From Avibacterium sp. 20-132 (lineage in GTDB: Bacteria > Pseudomonadota > Gammaproteobacteria > Enterobacterales > Pasteurellaceae): a DNA stretch of 64,000 bases. Position numbers and translations under genes: made by a program. Shown piece by piece: positions 1-9,779 of the stretch. The first letter of the stretch is position 1; every line of letters begins with the position of its first letter. The stretch covers positions 248,001 through 312,000 of the forward strand of contig NZ_CP091456.1 of the NCBI RefSeq assembly GCF_023611925.1, given 5' to 3'. Below the pieces are notes generated by a model. It was not told where the DNA came from, did no database searches, and saw only the letters and a list, made by a program, of their open reading frames with translations.

Positions 1-2
1 AA

Positions 3-800
3 AAAGCCCGCAACGCAGTCGATGAATTAGTCGGTAAAGGAGGATTTGCTCAGCTAAACGCACATCTACAAAGTAATTTCAACGCCCTTGCACAAGCGTT
101 AAATCAAGCACAATCACCCTTATGCCAAGAAAAACACTTATGTAATTTAGACCAAGAACCTAATACCCTCACCTTCACTCAAGGAAAACAACCGAAAACC
201 ACAGGTGCATTACGCGATGGAACAGGGGCAGCAGATAGCTTCCTACTGCAATATTACGAAGGCTTTCCTGCTAAAGATGTGGCTTGGGGTCGCATTAATA
301 ATCAGCAAGATTGGAAAAAAATTGTTGATATCAAAGAACGCTACAACCAATTATTATTCGGCACGCAAGTAATGGCAAAAGAAGCTGCCACGCCGCTGCT
401 CACCTTTATTCAAAACAGTTTTAAAGACTACGGTTACCAACACCCTTACATTGAAAACGCACGCAATGCCAAGGTCGTATTGTTGGTCGGACACGATTCT
501 AATGTTGGTTCGCTCTTACCATTATTAAAAGTAAAACCTTACCACCTGCCCGATCAACTGGAAACGACACCAATTAGTGGCAAAGTTGCCTTTGAAAAAT
601 GGGTCGCGCCAAGTGGCGAAGCCTTTATGAAAGTAGAATACGTTTATCAAACCATTGACCAATTACGTAATGGCACGAAACTCACTTTGACTAATCCACC
701 AAATCGTATTACCTTACAGCTAGAAGATTGCCCAACCAATGCGCAAGGTTTATGTAAAATGGCTGATTTTTATCAAGCCGTTGAAAATGCGTTAAAATAA
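3..800 (+). CDS. agp: Histidine acid phosphatase (glucose-1-phosphatase-like), 3' part
   Basis: The reading frame is open to the left edge of the window, so the N-terminus with the RHGxRxP catalytic motif lies outside it. The visible 265 residues contain the C-terminal proton-donor motif of the family, seen as GHDSN at about residue 166 of the visible part. Family members are periplasmic phosphomonoesterases; the Agp branch releases phosphate from glucose-1-phosphate. The ATG at 279 is internal, because homology-like sequence with paired cysteines continues upstream of it. A hairpin with a T-run follows the stop. Assignment to Agp rather than another histidine phosphatase is by overall resemblance only. 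Confidence 0.75.
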   Translation, partial: KARNAVDELVGKGGFAQLNAHLQSNFNALAQALNQAQSPLCQEKHLCNLDQEPNTLTFTQGKQPKTTGALRDGTGAADSFLLQYYEGFPAKDVAWGRINNQQDWKKIVDIKERYNQLLFGTQVMAKEAATPLLTFIQNSFKDYGYQHPYIENARNAKVVLLVGHDSNVGSLLPLLKVKPYHLPDQLETTPISGKVAFEKWVAPSGEAFMKVEYVYQTIDQLRNGTKLTLTNPPNRITLQLEDCPTNAQGLCKMADFYQAVENALK

Positions 801-843
801 TACCACACTTTTATCTGTGTAAATTAAGGTAAAATTGACTGAG

Positions 844-878
844 AAGCCTCTCTGATCGCCAAAGTGAGGCTTTTATTT
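844..878 (+). terminator. Rho-independent terminator after the phosphatase gene
   Basis: AAGCCTC at 844-850 pairs with GAGGCTT at 866-872, followed by TTTTATTT. The hairpin covers a possible GTG start at 864 of the next gene, which argues that the next gene starts further downstream. Confidence 0.7.
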
Positions 879-893
879 CATAAAGACAGAAAA

Positions 894-1982
894 ATGAAAA
901 AAGATAATTCCGTATTCAATTTAAAATCTAGCGAAAAATTGTTATTACGCCTTATTCGCCAATATGCCCCTTCACGCAAGGAACTCAGTACATTATCAGG
1001 CTTAACCGCCGGGGCAGTAACACAATATTGTCGCAAACTCTTGTTTCTTGGCTTAATCAAAGAAACGGAAAAAATGGTAAAAAAACGGGGAACGCCTTCT
1101 TTTCATTTAACCTTAAATCCCAACGCCTGCTGCTCTATTGGGGTTACTTTTTCTGATCACGCATTTCAGCTGGCGATTGTGGATTTTGTTGGTAATAAAA
1201 TTGCGAATGAACGCTATGTATATAACAACATCGTACAATTTGATGAATTATGCCAAAAAATTCATAGCGCTGTTACGCAATTGCTTGAAAAGAAATTTTT
1301 GTCTGAAGCCAAAATCCTTGGTATTGGTTTCTCGCTTTCTGGCTATCTCTTGGAAGACAAATCGATTTCCTCCCCTTGGTTTCCTTTATTACAAAATATT
1401 CCTAATTTAGCCACAGTATTGAGCGAAAAATTGGGCTACCCTTGTTATATTGAAAACAACATCAACACCGTAGCCTTAGGTGAATATTATTCAGGTTTAT
1501 GGAATGATATTGACGATATGGTAGTTATCAGCCTTGATTTTGGTATTGGCGCAGGCATTATTTCACAAGGTAAACTGATCCGTGGTGGGTTTGGTAACGC
1601 GGGAGAAATCGGCTTATTATTCCCCTATAACTCGCCTAGACCAAGTTGGAAAGATCTCACCGAAAAACTTGGCGAAGATAATCATAAAACAAACTTATTA
1701 GACAACACCGCGGTAAAAACTTGGCTAGCACATAGCCAGCCCCAAGTGCTATCTCTCATTCTCTCCGCCATTGCGTGGCTTGATCCCAAAGTCATCGCCC
1801 TAACCGGAATGTTGCCTCAAACCTTAATCAATCAACTAATTGATTACGTTAAAAATTCAGAACAACTACAAAACATCAACCGCACCTCAGCGCAACTGAG
1901 CGCATCAAAGATAAAATTTGAAGATATTTCCATTGGTGCCGCTATTGTACCAATTTATCATTTCTTGCAAGATGATGAATAA
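894..1982 (+). CDS. ROK-family transcriptional regulator (NagC/Mlc-like)
   Basis: The protein is about 362 residues and has the two-part layout of ROK repressors. An N-terminal winged helix-turn-helix (about residues 20-65) is followed by a sugar-kinase-like domain with the glycine-rich stretch DFGIGAG and the GNAGEIG block. Family members sense sugars or sugar phosphates and repress uptake and catabolic operons. The usual zinc-site cysteines of the ROK signature are not visible, so ligand and regulon cannot be inferred. The frame also opens at a GTG at 864, but that lies inside the terminator hairpin of the preceding gene, so I prefer the ATG at 894. It is flanked by its own strong terminator and appears monocistronic. 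Confidence 0.75.
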   Translation: MKKDNSVFNLKSSEKLLLRLIRQYAPSRKELSTLSGLTAGAVTQYCRKLLFLGLIKETEKMVKKRGTPSFHLTLNPNACCSIGVTFSDHAFQLAIVDFVGNKIANERYVYNNIVQFDELCQKIHSAVTQLLEKKFLSEAKILGIGFSLSGYLLEDKSISSPWFPLLQNIPNLATVLSEKLGYPCYIENNINTVALGEYYSGLWNDIDDMVVISLDFGIGAGIISQGKLIRGGFGNAGEIGLLFPYNSPRPSWKDLTEKLGEDNHKTNLLDNTAVKTWLAHSQPQVLSLILSAIAWLDPKVIALTGMLPQTLINQLIDYVKNSEQLQNINRTSAQLSASKIKFEDISIGAAIVPIYHFLQDDE

Positions 1983-1985
1983 ATA

Positions 1986-2030
1986 CGAAAGTGCGGTGCA
2001 AAAATCAGAAAAATTTGCACCGCACTTTCG
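1986..2030 (+). terminator. Terminator built from an inverted pair of uptake sequences
   Basis: A 17-bp perfect stem (1986-2002 with 2014-2030) contains AAAGTGCGGT and its complement. It lies 3 bp after the ROK gene stop. This is the typical dual use of uptake sequences as terminators in Pasteurellaceae. Confidence 0.75.
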
Positions 2031-2046
2031 TTAATAAGTTATATAT

Positions 2047-2076
2047 AAACAAAAAGCCGTCAATCATAACGGCTTT
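2047..2076 (-). terminator. Terminator of efp
   Basis: On the minus strand AAAGCCGT (2069-2076) pairs with ACGGCTTT (2053-2060), followed by a T-rich tail. It lies just past the efp stop codon. Confidence 0.7.
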
Positions 2077-2095
2077 CAATCATTCAATTTTGTGA

Positions 2096-2662
2096 TTACT
2101 TCACACGCGAAACATATTCACCTGAACGGGTATCTACTTTGATGACTTCGCCTGTTTGTACGAATAATGGAACACGCACTACTGCACCGGTGCTTAATGT
2201 GGCTGGTTTACCGCCTGTACCTGCTGTATCGCCTTTTAAGCCTGGATCTGTTTCTACAATTTCTAATTCAACGAAGTTTGGTGGGGTAACAGAAATTGGC
2301 GCACCGTTCCATAAAGTAACGATACAATCTGCTTGATCTAATAACCATTTTTCTGCATCACCGACTGCTTTTGCATCGGCAGAATATTGTTCAAATGTTT
2401 CTGGGTGCATAAAATACCAGAACGCATCATCTTTGTAAGAATAGGTTAAGTTAAGATCCATCACATCTGCAGCTTCTACAGAAGTACCCGATTTAAAGTT
2501 GACATCTAACACTTTACCTGAAATTAATTTACGAATACGAGTGCGAGTAAATGCCTGACCTTTACCCGGTTTTACAAATTCATTTTCAACAATAACGCAA
2601 GGTTCACCATCTTGCATAAATTTTAGACCTGGTTTGAAGTCAGTGGTAGTATATGTAGCCAT
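2096..2662 (-). CDS. efp: Translation elongation factor P
   Basis: The 188-residue protein has the length and three beta-domain organisation of EF-P. It binds between the ribosomal P and E sites and rescues ribosomes stalled on polyproline. The modification loop is visible as VKPGKGQAF, placing the modifiable lysine at residue 34 as in E. coli. The C-terminal signature [10 protein letters not shown] and the ending GEYVSRVK are conserved. The frame extends upstream to 2725, but MATYTTTDF at 2662 matches the family start. It is transcribed divergently from epmB, whose product takes part in modifying this lysine. Confidence 0.97.
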   Translation of the reverse strand: MATYTTTDFKPGLKFMQDGEPCVIVENEFVKPGKGQAFTRTRIRKLISGKVLDVNFKSGTSVEAADVMDLNLTYSYKDDAFWYFMHPETFEQYSADAKAVGDAEKWLLDQADCIVTLWNGAPISVTPPNFVELEIVETDPGLKGDTAGTGGKPATLSTGAVVRVPLFVQTGEVIKVDTRSGEYVSRVK

Positions 2663-2696
2663 ATTATCCTCAAATAAAAAGAGATTGTTTTTAAAA

Positions 2697-3710
2697 GTGT
2701 GTATTTTAACCCGAAATATCCCCATTAGAGAAGTAGAAAATTGGGCTGATCATCTCGCCAATGCCATTTCAGATCCAAAAATCTTGTTGGAACAATTAAA
2801 CCTTCCTCTTTCTCTTTTTGAAAAAGATTTTGCCGCACGCAAGCTGTTTCCTTTGCGTGTTCCGTTGCCTTTTGTAGCGCGAATGGAAAAAGGTAACCCA
2901 AACGATCCGCTCTTTTTACAGGCGATGACTTCCCATTTAGAATTTGTGCAGGCAGAAGGGTTTAGCAAAGATCCATTAGATGAACAGCATACACCCGCGT
3001 CCAATATTTTGCATAAATACCATAATCGTTTGTTATTTATGGTAAAAAATAGCTGTGCAATTAATTGTCGCTATTGTTTTCGCCGCCACTTTCCTTATGC
3101 TGAAAACAAGGGAGATAAAAAAAATTGGCAAAAAGCCCTAGATTATATTGCGCAACATTCAGAAATTGATGAGGTGATTTTTTCAGGTGGCGATCCACTT
3201 ATGGCGAAAGATCACGAGCTAGAATGGCTCATAAAACAATTAGAAAAAATTCCGCACTTACAACGTTTACGTATTCATAGTCGCTTGCCGGTGGTTATTC
3301 CACAGCGGATCACCACCACACTTTGTGCGTTGCTGGCACAATCTCGCTTACAAACGGTGCTGGTTACCCACATCAATCACCCCAATGAAATTGATGAAAA
3401 TTTAGCACAAGCAATGGCGAAGCTGAAAAAATCCGGTATTACTTTGCTTAACCAAGCGGTCATACTGAAAAAGATTAATGACAACGCCCACACTCTTAAA
3501 ACCTTAGGTGAGCAACTTTTTCGCATTGGTATTTTGCCTTATTACTTACATTTGTTTGATAAAGTGGAAGGGGCAAGCCATTTTTATCTTGATGATGAAA
3601 GTGCGGTAAAAATTTACAAAGAATTACAAACACTCACGTCAGGCTATTTAGTGCCTAAATTAGCACGCGAAATTGCCAATGAACCAAATAAAACATTATA
3701 TTCCGCGTAA
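2697..3710 (+). CDS. epmB: EF-P (R)-beta-lysylation protein, lysine 2,3-aminomutase family
   Basis: This radical-SAM, PLP-dependent aminomutase converts alpha-lysine to beta-lysine, which EpmA attaches to EF-P Lys34. The radical SAM cluster motif CxxxCxxC is visible as CAINCRYC, followed by RRHFPY and the FSGGDPLM glycine-rich segment. The C-terminus keeps YYLHLFDKV and the closing VPKLAREI region. The frame opens at 2634 inside the efp start region. A GTG at 2697 gives 337 residues, close to the Haemophilus homologue, so I choose it with moderate certainty. The divergent pairing with efp is functional: enzyme and substrate are encoded side by side. Confidence 0.92.
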   Translation: MCILTRNIPIREVENWADHLANAISDPKILLEQLNLPLSLFEKDFAARKLFPLRVPLPFVARMEKGNPNDPLFLQAMTSHLEFVQAEGFSKDPLDEQHTPASNILHKYHNRLLFMVKNSCAINCRYCFRRHFPYAENKGDKKNWQKALDYIAQHSEIDEVIFSGGDPLMAKDHELEWLIKQLEKIPHLQRLRIHSRLPVVIPQRITTTLCALLAQSRLQTVLVTHINHPNEIDENLAQAMAKLKKSGITLLNQAVILKKINDNAHTLKTLGEQLFRIGILPYYLHLFDKVEGASHFYLDDESAVKIYKELQTLTSGYLVPKLAREIANEPNKTLYSA

Positions 3711-3804
3711 TTCGGCATAGAACAATGACAAAATATCCTTTAAAATAAGCGAAATTTACACCGCACTTACGCTAAGTGCTTTTAATTAATATTAAGGAAT
3801 CACT

Positions 3805-5004
3805 GTGACTGAACAACATAAACCTCAAAATAACACAGATAGCACGGCTCAAAATGAATTAAATTTAGAATTTAATCAAATGGAGCCTATCACGCCAAAA
3901 AAACACATTACTCACGAACCCTCTTTACTTGATAAAGCCAAAGCACTAATGGAAGGGTTAGGAAAAAAAGAACAAGCAACAGAACAGGCTGAACCCGTGA
4001 TTGCGGAAACAACCACAGGCAACGAGCAGAATAATGTTGAAGAAAGTCTTGCAGAAGAAAACACCCAAACACAAAATGAACCAGCTCCTATTAGCAAAAT
4101 AAACAAACCTGAACGTTGGGCAATTTTAGGCTTTATTCCAGCAAAATACCGCCGTATTTTTATTGTTTTATTGCTTGCGGTGATCATTTTATTGATTATC
4201 TCTTGGCTAAAACCAAGTGCGGATACCGTAAATGCTTTTGAACAGCCATCAAACAGCATTCCAACCCAGTTCCAATCACTTAATCAAGAACAACCTTTAG
4301 AAAATAATGTGTTGGATAACTTAAACCAAGGGCAACAACCGGCACAGCAAGCAGATGCACAAAACACACAAAGCAACAATGAGAATGCCCAAACGGCAAC
4401 AACGGCAAGTGCAGAAAATAATGCAGACAATGCTCAAAGCAATCCATCTACAAGCCCTGAACCAGTTGCGCAACCAAGCGCTCAAACAGAGCAACCTGTG
4501 CCAGCGGTGAAACCACAACCAACCTCCGTTGAGCCAAAACCAGTGGTAGATACAGCAAAAACCGCAAGCAAACCAGCTACACAAACCACACCAAAAGCAC
4601 AGCCTAAACCGGTGGTAAAAGCAACAACACAAACAACCAATACCGCTAAGCCAAAAGCGGAAAACAAAGCACAAACCGTGAAAAAAGTGGAAGCGAAAGT
4701 GGAGAAAAAAGTGCCTGTGGTTGAAGCAAAACCAGCGACAAGCAAAACAGTTGGCACGAGCAAAACCCTGACCATTCCACAAGGCGTATCGCTTATGCAG
4801 GTATTCCGTGATAACAACCTGAATATTTCAGATGTGAATGCGATGACAAAAGCAAATGGCGCTGGCAATGCCTTAAGTAGCTTTAAACCTGGTGATAAAG
4901 TACAGATTTCAGTCAATTCACAAGGGCGTGTGGAACAACTTCGCTTAGCAAATGGCAGCACCTTTATTCGTCAGGCTAATGGGACTTATCAATATAAGAA
5001 ATAA
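3805..5004 (+). CDS. oapA: Opacity-associated protein A (OapA-like)
   Basis: The 399-residue protein has a single transmembrane segment at about residues 117-135, preceded by the PERWAILGFIP block. A long low-complexity linker rich in Ala, Gln, Pro, Lys and Thr spans about 140-315. The C-terminal OapA/LysM-like domain (about 320-399) contains LTIPQGVSLMQVFRDN. In Haemophilus influenzae OapA affects colony opacity and adherence; the C-terminal domain is related to peptidoglycan-binding domains. The GTG start at 3805 is supported by AAGGA eight bases upstream. Location next to epmB matches H. influenzae gene order as I recall it. The linker is the part expected to vary between strains. Confidence 0.85.
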   Translation: MTEQHKPQNNTDSTAQNELNLEFNQMEPITPKKHITHEPSLLDKAKALMEGLGKKEQATEQAEPVIAETTTGNEQNNVEESLAEENTQTQNEPAPISKINKPERWAILGFIPAKYRRIFIVLLLAVIILLIISWLKPSADTVNAFEQPSNSIPTQFQSLNQEQPLENNVLDNLNQGQQPAQQADAQNTQSNNENAQTATTASAENNADNAQSNPSTSPEPVAQPSAQTEQPVPAVKPQPTSVEPKPVVDTAKTASKPATQTTPKAQPKPVVKATTQTTNTAKPKAENKAQTVKKVEAKVEKKVPVVEAKPATSKTVGTSKTLTIPQGVSLMQVFRDNNLNISDVNAMTKANGAGNALSSFKPGDKVQISVNSQGRVEQLRLANGSTFIRQANGTYQYKK

Positions 5005-5026
5005 GCTGTAAGCTGTTAAAAGAAAA

Positions 5027-5055
5027 AAATGGCGGAATCTGATGTTCCGCCATTT
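5027..5055. terminator. Bidirectional terminator between oapA and rdgC
   Basis: AAATGGCGGAA (5027-5037) pairs with TTCCGCCATTT (5045-5055). A- and T-runs on both sides allow it to end the two convergent transcripts. Confidence 0.75.
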
Positions 5056-5085
5056 TGCTTTTATCCATTACAAAAAAGAATAAAA

Positions 5086-5997
5086 TTACAACCGCTCTTT
5101 TTCACCACCAAACTCATCAAGTAGATTTTCTGTCAGCTTGGCTAAAATACCGGTCATTAATACAAAATCAGCGTCAAAACGTTGTGCGACATCTTCTTTC
5201 AAAATATCGTCATTTTTTTCCCGCACTTCATCGGCAAACTTCAAACGTTTTAAGGTGCCATCTTCATTGAGTACAAACATAAGATGAGCCTCCCATTCTA
5301 AAGCCAGCTTTGTAATCACTTTACCTGATTGTAAAAGCGACAAAATTTCCTGTGCATCTAATGCTTGTTGTTTGCAACGAATGACGGCATTATCTTGATC
5401 GCCCCGTAATTCTGCATCTTCTAAAGGAATTAACCATTCTGGCGTATTTTCCTCGCTCACCCATTTACTCATTACTGCACTTGGCTCATAAGCAAAAGCA
5501 AGTGGCACAACAGGCAAAGAACCGAGAGATTTTCGCAATAAAGCTAAGGCATCTTCTGCTCTTTTGCTGGAGGCTGCATCGACATAAATTAGCTGATTTT
5601 CACTATCCACCCAAATCGCCGTTTCCTGATACTTGCTAAAAGCACGCGGCAACAACATTGCTACCACATCATCTTTTAGCGCTTGCTTTTCTACTTTCTT
5701 TAATTTGCGATTTTCTTTTTGCTCAAGTTCATTTATACGTTGCGCTAATTCGCGTTTTATCACTTGCGCAGGGAGCATTTTTTCTTCTTTACGTGCAACG
5801 AATAAAATCTGTTTTCCCACAGAGAAATGCAACAATTCACTGGTTTTTAATGGAGAAATCCAACCAAACTTTTGCATATCTCCCTGTCCACAAGGATGAA
5901 ACTCACATTGCGCAAGCTGGGCTTGTAAATATTCAGCTGACCAATCTAATTCTTTTGTTAAACGATAGGTCATAACGTTCTTAAACCACATAGGCAT
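5086..5997 (-). CDS. rdgC: Recombination-associated protein RdgC
   Basis: At 303 residues this matches the family length. RdgC forms a ring dimer that binds double-stranded DNA without sequence preference and limits RecA filament activity. Conserved blocks include WFKNVMTYRL at the N-terminus, LLRKSLGSLPVVPL in the middle, and AQRFDADFVLMTG near the C-terminus. The second methionine at codon 3 is an alternative start matching E. coli more closely. It is divergent from proC. Confidence 0.95.
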   Translation of the reverse strand: MPMWFKNVMTYRLTKELDWSAEYLQAQLAQCEFHPCGQGDMQKFGWISPLKTSELLHFSVGKQILFVARKEEKMLPAQVIKRELAQRINELEQKENRKLKKVEKQALKDDVVAMLLPRAFSKYQETAIWVDSENQLIYVDAASSKRAEDALALLRKSLGSLPVVPLAFAYEPSAVMSKWVSEENTPEWLIPLEDAELRGDQDNAVIRCKQQALDAQEILSLLQSGKVITKLALEWEAHLMFVLNEDGTLKRLKFADEVREKNDDILKEDVAQRFDADFVLMTGILAKLTENLLDEFGGEKERL

Positions 5998-6060
5998 TCC
6001 TTACTTATTCAGGTAAAATGAGCAGATAAAAACTTATTGTAACTGATCTAAGGCAAAAAT

Positions 6061-6876
6061 ATGCAACAGAAATTGATTACATTTATCGGTGGCGGAAATA
6101 TGGCACAAGCAATTGTGTTTGGTTTACTGAAAAATGGCTATCCTGCGGATAAAATTACCGTGAGCGATCCTAACGCAGATAAACTGGCATTGTTTGCTGA
6201 GCGCCAAGTCAATATTTCGCAAAATAATCTACAAGCCATACAAAATGCGGAAGTCGTGGTGCTAGCCGTGAAACCACAAGCCCTTGCGGAAGTGTGCCAA
6301 CCCTTAAGTGCGGTGGATTTTGGCGAAAAATTAGTGATTTCTATTGCGGCAGCGATTTCCGTGCAAAAACTGACCGCACTTTTACCTTCTGCACAGCATA
6401 TTATTCGTGTAATGCCGAATACGCCGGCGCTCGTTTCTGAAGGAATGGCAGGCTTATTTGCAGACAAGAACGTTCCTACCCCTTTCAAAACCTTTGCTCA
6501 GGATCTGATGAATGCGGTGGGGAAATCTTGCTGGGTAGAAGATGAAGCACAAATGCATCTTGTTACCGCAGGTTCTGGGAGTAGCCCCGCTTATTTTTTT
6601 CTGTTTATGGAAGCAATGGAACACGCCTTAAAAAACTTAGGGTTAGAAGCGCAAACCGCTCGCCTATTGATACAACAATCGGCATTGGGCGCGGCAAAAA
6701 TGGTGCAACAACAGCCTGATATGGCAATTTCGACCTTACGGGAAAATGTTACCTCAAAAGGTGGCACAACGGCAGCGGCACTAAATGTCTTCCAGCAACA
6801 GCAATTATCGCACACGGTGCAACAAGCCATTGAAGCGTGCGTGCAACGCTCACAAGAAATGGAAAAATTATTTTAA
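6061..6876 (+). CDS. proC: Pyrroline-5-carboxylate reductase
   Basis: This enzyme makes the last step of proline synthesis, reducing 1-pyrroline-5-carboxylate with NAD(P)H. The 271-residue protein starts with the Rossmann motif [11 protein letters not shown]. It carries VLAVKPQ, the [10 protein letters not shown] block, and the C-terminal signature region [10 protein letters not shown]. The stop codon overlaps the start of the next gene by one base, so translation of the transporter downstream is probably coupled. Confidence 0.96.
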   Translation: MQQKLITFIGGGNMAQAIVFGLLKNGYPADKITVSDPNADKLALFAERQVNISQNNLQAIQNAEVVVLAVKPQALAEVCQPLSAVDFGEKLVISIAAAISVQKLTALLPSAQHIIRVMPNTPALVSEGMAGLFADKNVPTPFKTFAQDLMNAVGKSCWVEDEAQMHLVTAGSGSSPAYFFLFMEAMEHALKNLGLEAQTARLLIQQSALGAAKMVQQQPDMAISTLRENVTSKGGTTAAALNVFQQQQLSHTVQQAIEACVQRSQEMEKLF

Positions 6877-8039
6877 TGAAAATTAGCCCTTTTAATTGGT
6901 TAGCCTTGAGCTTTTTTGGCTATTACTGTGCCTATGGCGTGTTTGTGCCATTTTTTCCTGCGTGGTTAAAATCTCAATCTTACAACGAGGAAATTATTGG
7001 CTTTATTATTGCCAGCTCTTATGTCTTCCGCTTTTTAGGCGGGATCGGCTTTTCCGCAATGATTAAAAAAGCAGGACATTTGCTCAATGCCTTACGTTAT
7101 CTCGCTTGGGCAAGTTGTGGCGTAATGCTTTATATAAGCTTTGTGGCGGAAAGTTTCCCTTTGCTCTGCCTTGGCATTGCCTTATTTGCAATGATTAATG
7201 CGGCGGGAATGCCATTAAGTGATACCCTTGCAACCACTTGGCAACAGCAAATCAATCTAGATTACGGCAAAGCACGATTGATCGGCTCAGCCGCCTTTGT
7301 CGTAGGCGTAACATTGTTTGGTAATCTCATTGGCTTTATTGGTGAACATTCTACGGTATGGATTTTAACCGCACTTTTAGCCCTTTATGCCATAATGCAA
7401 ATACCAACGCCTAAGATTTTGCCACAAGATACCCAAGCAAGTACGGTGGAAAATTCCGTTGGATTTTTACAATTATTAAAGAATAAATGCACGCTACGTC
7501 TAATTATTGCCATTTCGCTCATTCAAGGATCACACGCGGCTTATTATGCATATAGCGTGCTGTATTGGCAAAGCATCGGCATTTCTGTGCAAACAACCAG
7601 TTTGCTATGGGGCTTAAGTGTCGTCGCAGAAATTTTGCTCTTTTTCTTTTCGACCAAATTATTCCGTTTCTGGAAAGTCAGTACACTGTTTTACTGCGCA
7701 GCCATCGCCTGCGTGGTGCGTTGGGGCGTGTTAGGAAATGCGACAAGCCTTTGGTTAATTGCCTTAGTGCAATTATTGCACAGCTTAACCTATGCGCTCG
7801 GACATTATGCTATGGTGCGTTACATCACCACACAGCCACAAAATACGATGGCTAAATTACAAGGGCTTTATAATGGTATTTCAGGTTCGGCGGTGATCGC
7901 CTTGCTCACCGCGCTAGCTGGCGTGTTATACCCGATTTCGCCACAAATAGCCTTTACTTCAATGATGATTTTTGCCTTGCTCGCGTTGCCGATTATTCCG
8001 CGTAAAGTAGAAGCCTTTTTAGTGCGAAGAGTAGAATAG
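6876..8039 (+). CDS. MFS transporter, 3-phenylpropionate (HcaT)-like
   Basis: The protein is about 387 residues with around 12 hydrophobic segments, fitting a major facilitator transporter of the inner membrane. The N-terminus, [26 protein letters not shown], is typical in pattern of the HcaT / nucleoside-H+-symporter-like branch. The frame is open from 6837 inside proC, but the ATG at 6876 overlaps the proC stop as TAATG and begins just before the first membrane helix, so I take it. The substrate is unknown; the HcaT name reflects similarity and does not show phenylpropionate transport. Confidence 0.8.
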   Translation: MKISPFNWLALSFFGYYCAYGVFVPFFPAWLKSQSYNEEIIGFIIASSYVFRFLGGIGFSAMIKKAGHLLNALRYLAWASCGVMLYISFVAESFPLLCLGIALFAMINAAGMPLSDTLATTWQQQINLDYGKARLIGSAAFVVGVTLFGNLIGFIGEHSTVWILTALLALYAIMQIPTPKILPQDTQASTVENSVGFLQLLKNKCTLRLIIAISLIQGSHAAYYAYSVLYWQSIGISVQTTSLLWGLSVVAEILLFFFSTKLFRFWKVSTLFYCAAIACVVRWGVLGNATSLWLIALVQLLHSLTYALGHYAMVRYITTQPQNTMAKLQGLYNGISGSAVIALLTALAGVLYPISPQIAFTSMMIFALLALPIIPRKVEAFLVRRVE

Positions 8040-8047
8040 GATTCGTA

Positions 8048-8941
8048 ATGAAAGACAGTGCATTAATCGATCTTTTTCTTAACGAACAATGGCTAGAGAA
8101 AGGGCTTTCGGAGAATACCATTCAATCCTACCGCTTAGATCTTAGTGCGGTAGCAAATTGGCTGGAAAAACAAAATCTCACCTTTGAAAGCTTAGACGCC
8201 ATTGATTTACAAGGTTTTCTTGGAGAGCGATTGGAAGCGGGTTACAAAGCCACAAGCACCGCACGATTATTGAGTGCATTGCGGAAATTCTTTCAATATT
8301 TATATCGAGAAAAATACCGTGCGGACGATCCAAGTGTCCTCTTAACTTCACCAAAATTACCGAGCCGATTACCCAAATACTTAACGGAACAACAGGTTAC
8401 GGATTTACTTAACACCCCTTGTGTGGAAGTCCCCTTAGAATTACGTGATAAAGCGATGTTAGAATTGCTTTATGCCACAGGTTTACGGGTTACCGAGCTG
8501 GTTTCACTGACCCTTGATAACATCAGCGTACAACAAGGCGTTGTGCGTGTTATTGGTAAAGGTAACAAGGAACGCATTGTCCCCATCGGCGAAGAAGCAA
8601 CCTATTGGGTAAAACAATTTATCCTTTATGGCAGAATGGCATTACTTGATGGATTACGCTCAGATGTGTTATTCCCTAGCCGACGAGGTACACAAATGAC
8701 AAGGCAAACATTCTGGCATCGCATTAAACATTATGCAATTTTAGCGAATATCGACAGCGAAGCCCTCTCCCCACACGTCTTACGCCACGCTTTCGCCACA
8801 CACTTAGTGAATCACGGTGCCGATCTGCGTGTCGTACAAATGCTATTAGGTCACAGCGATCTCTCCACAACACAAATCTACACCCACGTTGCCAAAGAAC
8901 GTTTAAAACACTTACACGAAAGATATCACCCAAGAGGATAA
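8048..8941 (+). CDS. xerD: Site-specific tyrosine recombinase XerD
   Basis: With XerC this recombinase resolves chromosome dimers at dif. The 297-residue protein has the N-terminal SAM-like core-binding domain (about 1-95) and the catalytic domain. All six catalytic residues can be placed: Arg147, Lys171, His243, Arg246, His269 and the nucleophile Tyr278 in TQIYTHV. These are one position off the E. coli XerD numbering. It starts nine bases after the transporter gene and probably shares its transcript with proC. Confidence 0.96.
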   Translation: MKDSALIDLFLNEQWLEKGLSENTIQSYRLDLSAVANWLEKQNLTFESLDAIDLQGFLGERLEAGYKATSTARLLSALRKFFQYLYREKYRADDPSVLLTSPKLPSRLPKYLTEQQVTDLLNTPCVEVPLELRDKAMLELLYATGLRVTELVSLTLDNISVQQGVVRVIGKGNKERIVPIGEEATYWVKQFILYGRMALLDGLRSDVLFPSRRGTQMTRQTFWHRIKHYAILANIDSEALSPHVLRHAFATHLVNHGADLRVVQMLLGHSDLSTTQIYTHVAKERLKHLHERYHPRG

Positions 8942-8954
8942 AATTTGTAAAAAC

Positions 8955-8986
8955 CCACCGCACTTTAGAAAGAGCGGTGGTTTTTT
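8955..8986 (+). terminator. Terminator after xerD, uptake-sequence type
   Basis: CCACCGC (8955-8961) pairs with GCGGTGG (8974-8980), followed by six T. The left arm runs into an uptake sequence. Confidence 0.7.
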
Positions 8987-9003
8987 ATAAGATTTTTATT
9001 CAA

Positions 9004-9363
9004 TTAAAAACTTAATTCAGCGACTAATTCAGGTCGTTTTTCTAGTAATCGAAGCAATGTTTCTGCAGCACCACTAGGTTTGCGTACACCTTGCTCCCAA
9101 GATCGCAATGTATTTACTGAAATACCTAATGTATTAGCAAATTTATCTTGTGTAAGTCCTGATTTTATTCGGGTTTCAACAATGGAAGATAAGTTTATTT
9201 TTCTCTCTCTCGCTATATAGCCTTTCTTAGTCTGCTCCAATGCGTCCGTTAAACTATCCTTAATTACCACAGCTTCTGGGTCATCAGCAATGACCGCATT
9301 TACAATTTCATCAACATTCCAACCTTTTGTTGCAAACGCAATTTTTTCTTGAATATCACTCAT
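9004..9363 (-). CDS. HTH-type antitoxin (HigA/XRE family)
   Basis: The 119-residue protein has a C-terminal XRE-type helix-turn-helix around residues 72-100, with GLTQDKFANTLGISVNTLRSWEQG visible in that span. The N-terminal part includes an acidic stretch. It resembles antitoxins that follow RelE/HigB-type toxins. The start codon overlaps the stop of the upstream toxin frame as ATGA, the normal toxin-first arrangement of higBA. Here the toxin is disrupted, so the gene may persist only as an autonomous repressor. The exact antitoxin subfamily is uncertain. Confidence 0.8.
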   Translation of the reverse strand: MSDIQEKIAFATKGWNVDEIVNAVIADDPEAVVIKDSLTDALEQTKKGYIARERKINLSSIVETRIKSGLTQDKFANTLGISVNTLRSWEQGVRKPSGAAETLLRLLEKRPELVAELSF

Positions 9364-9680
9364 TTTCTTCCTCGCTTTAATTTGCCTAATTCAGCTTGAG
9401 AAACATTTTCCTTTGTATTCTTAGCATACATATCAAGCATAACAATGATACCATCATTTAAGAGGTTAAAATAAATTACTCTTAATCCTCCTCGCTTACC
9501 TCTTCCTAAAATACGCCAACGAATTTTGCGTAAACCGTTAGTATTAGGAATAACATCACCAGCTAATGGATTGTTAGCGATAAAAGTAAAAAATATCGAT
9601 CTTTCTTCTTCACTCCATAGCTATTCTGCTTTTTTCTTAAAGCTTTCTTGCTCAATAATTGTATATATATCAAATTTTAC
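9360..9680 (-). pseudogene. Disrupted RelE/HigB-type toxin gene
   Basis: Reading the minus strand upstream of the antitoxin gives a continuous frame of toxin-like sequence. It includes LWSEEERSIFFTFIANNP, then LAGDVIPNTNGLRKIRW, then GKRGGLRVIYFN. These blocks are typical of the RelE/HigB/ParE superfamily (DUF1044-like). An in-frame TAG at 9621-9623 interrupts it after KKKAE. An in-frame TAA lies at 9681-9683, and no ATG, GTG or TTG occurs between that stop and the TAG. The gene therefore lacks both a normal start and an intact N-terminus. The remainder runs without further stops to an ATGA overlap with the antitoxin. Confidence 0.8.
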
Positions 9681-9779
9681 TTAGGGCCTATAACAATAAA
9701 ATCATATATCATACAATGTACGATTAAAAGAGAAAGAATATTTAACTTCCTTCCCGTCAACTTTGATAGCCTCATATCG

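Noticed and set aside
864-893. GTG start giving ten more residues to the ROK regulator
   Set aside because: It lies within the terminator hairpin of the preceding gene and codes for residues unlike the family N-terminus.
4321-4782. Long minus-strand frames with Cys/Trp-rich translation opposite oapA
   Set aside because: They mirror the low-complexity Gln/Pro/Lys/Thr-rich linker of oapA and have no independent start signals.
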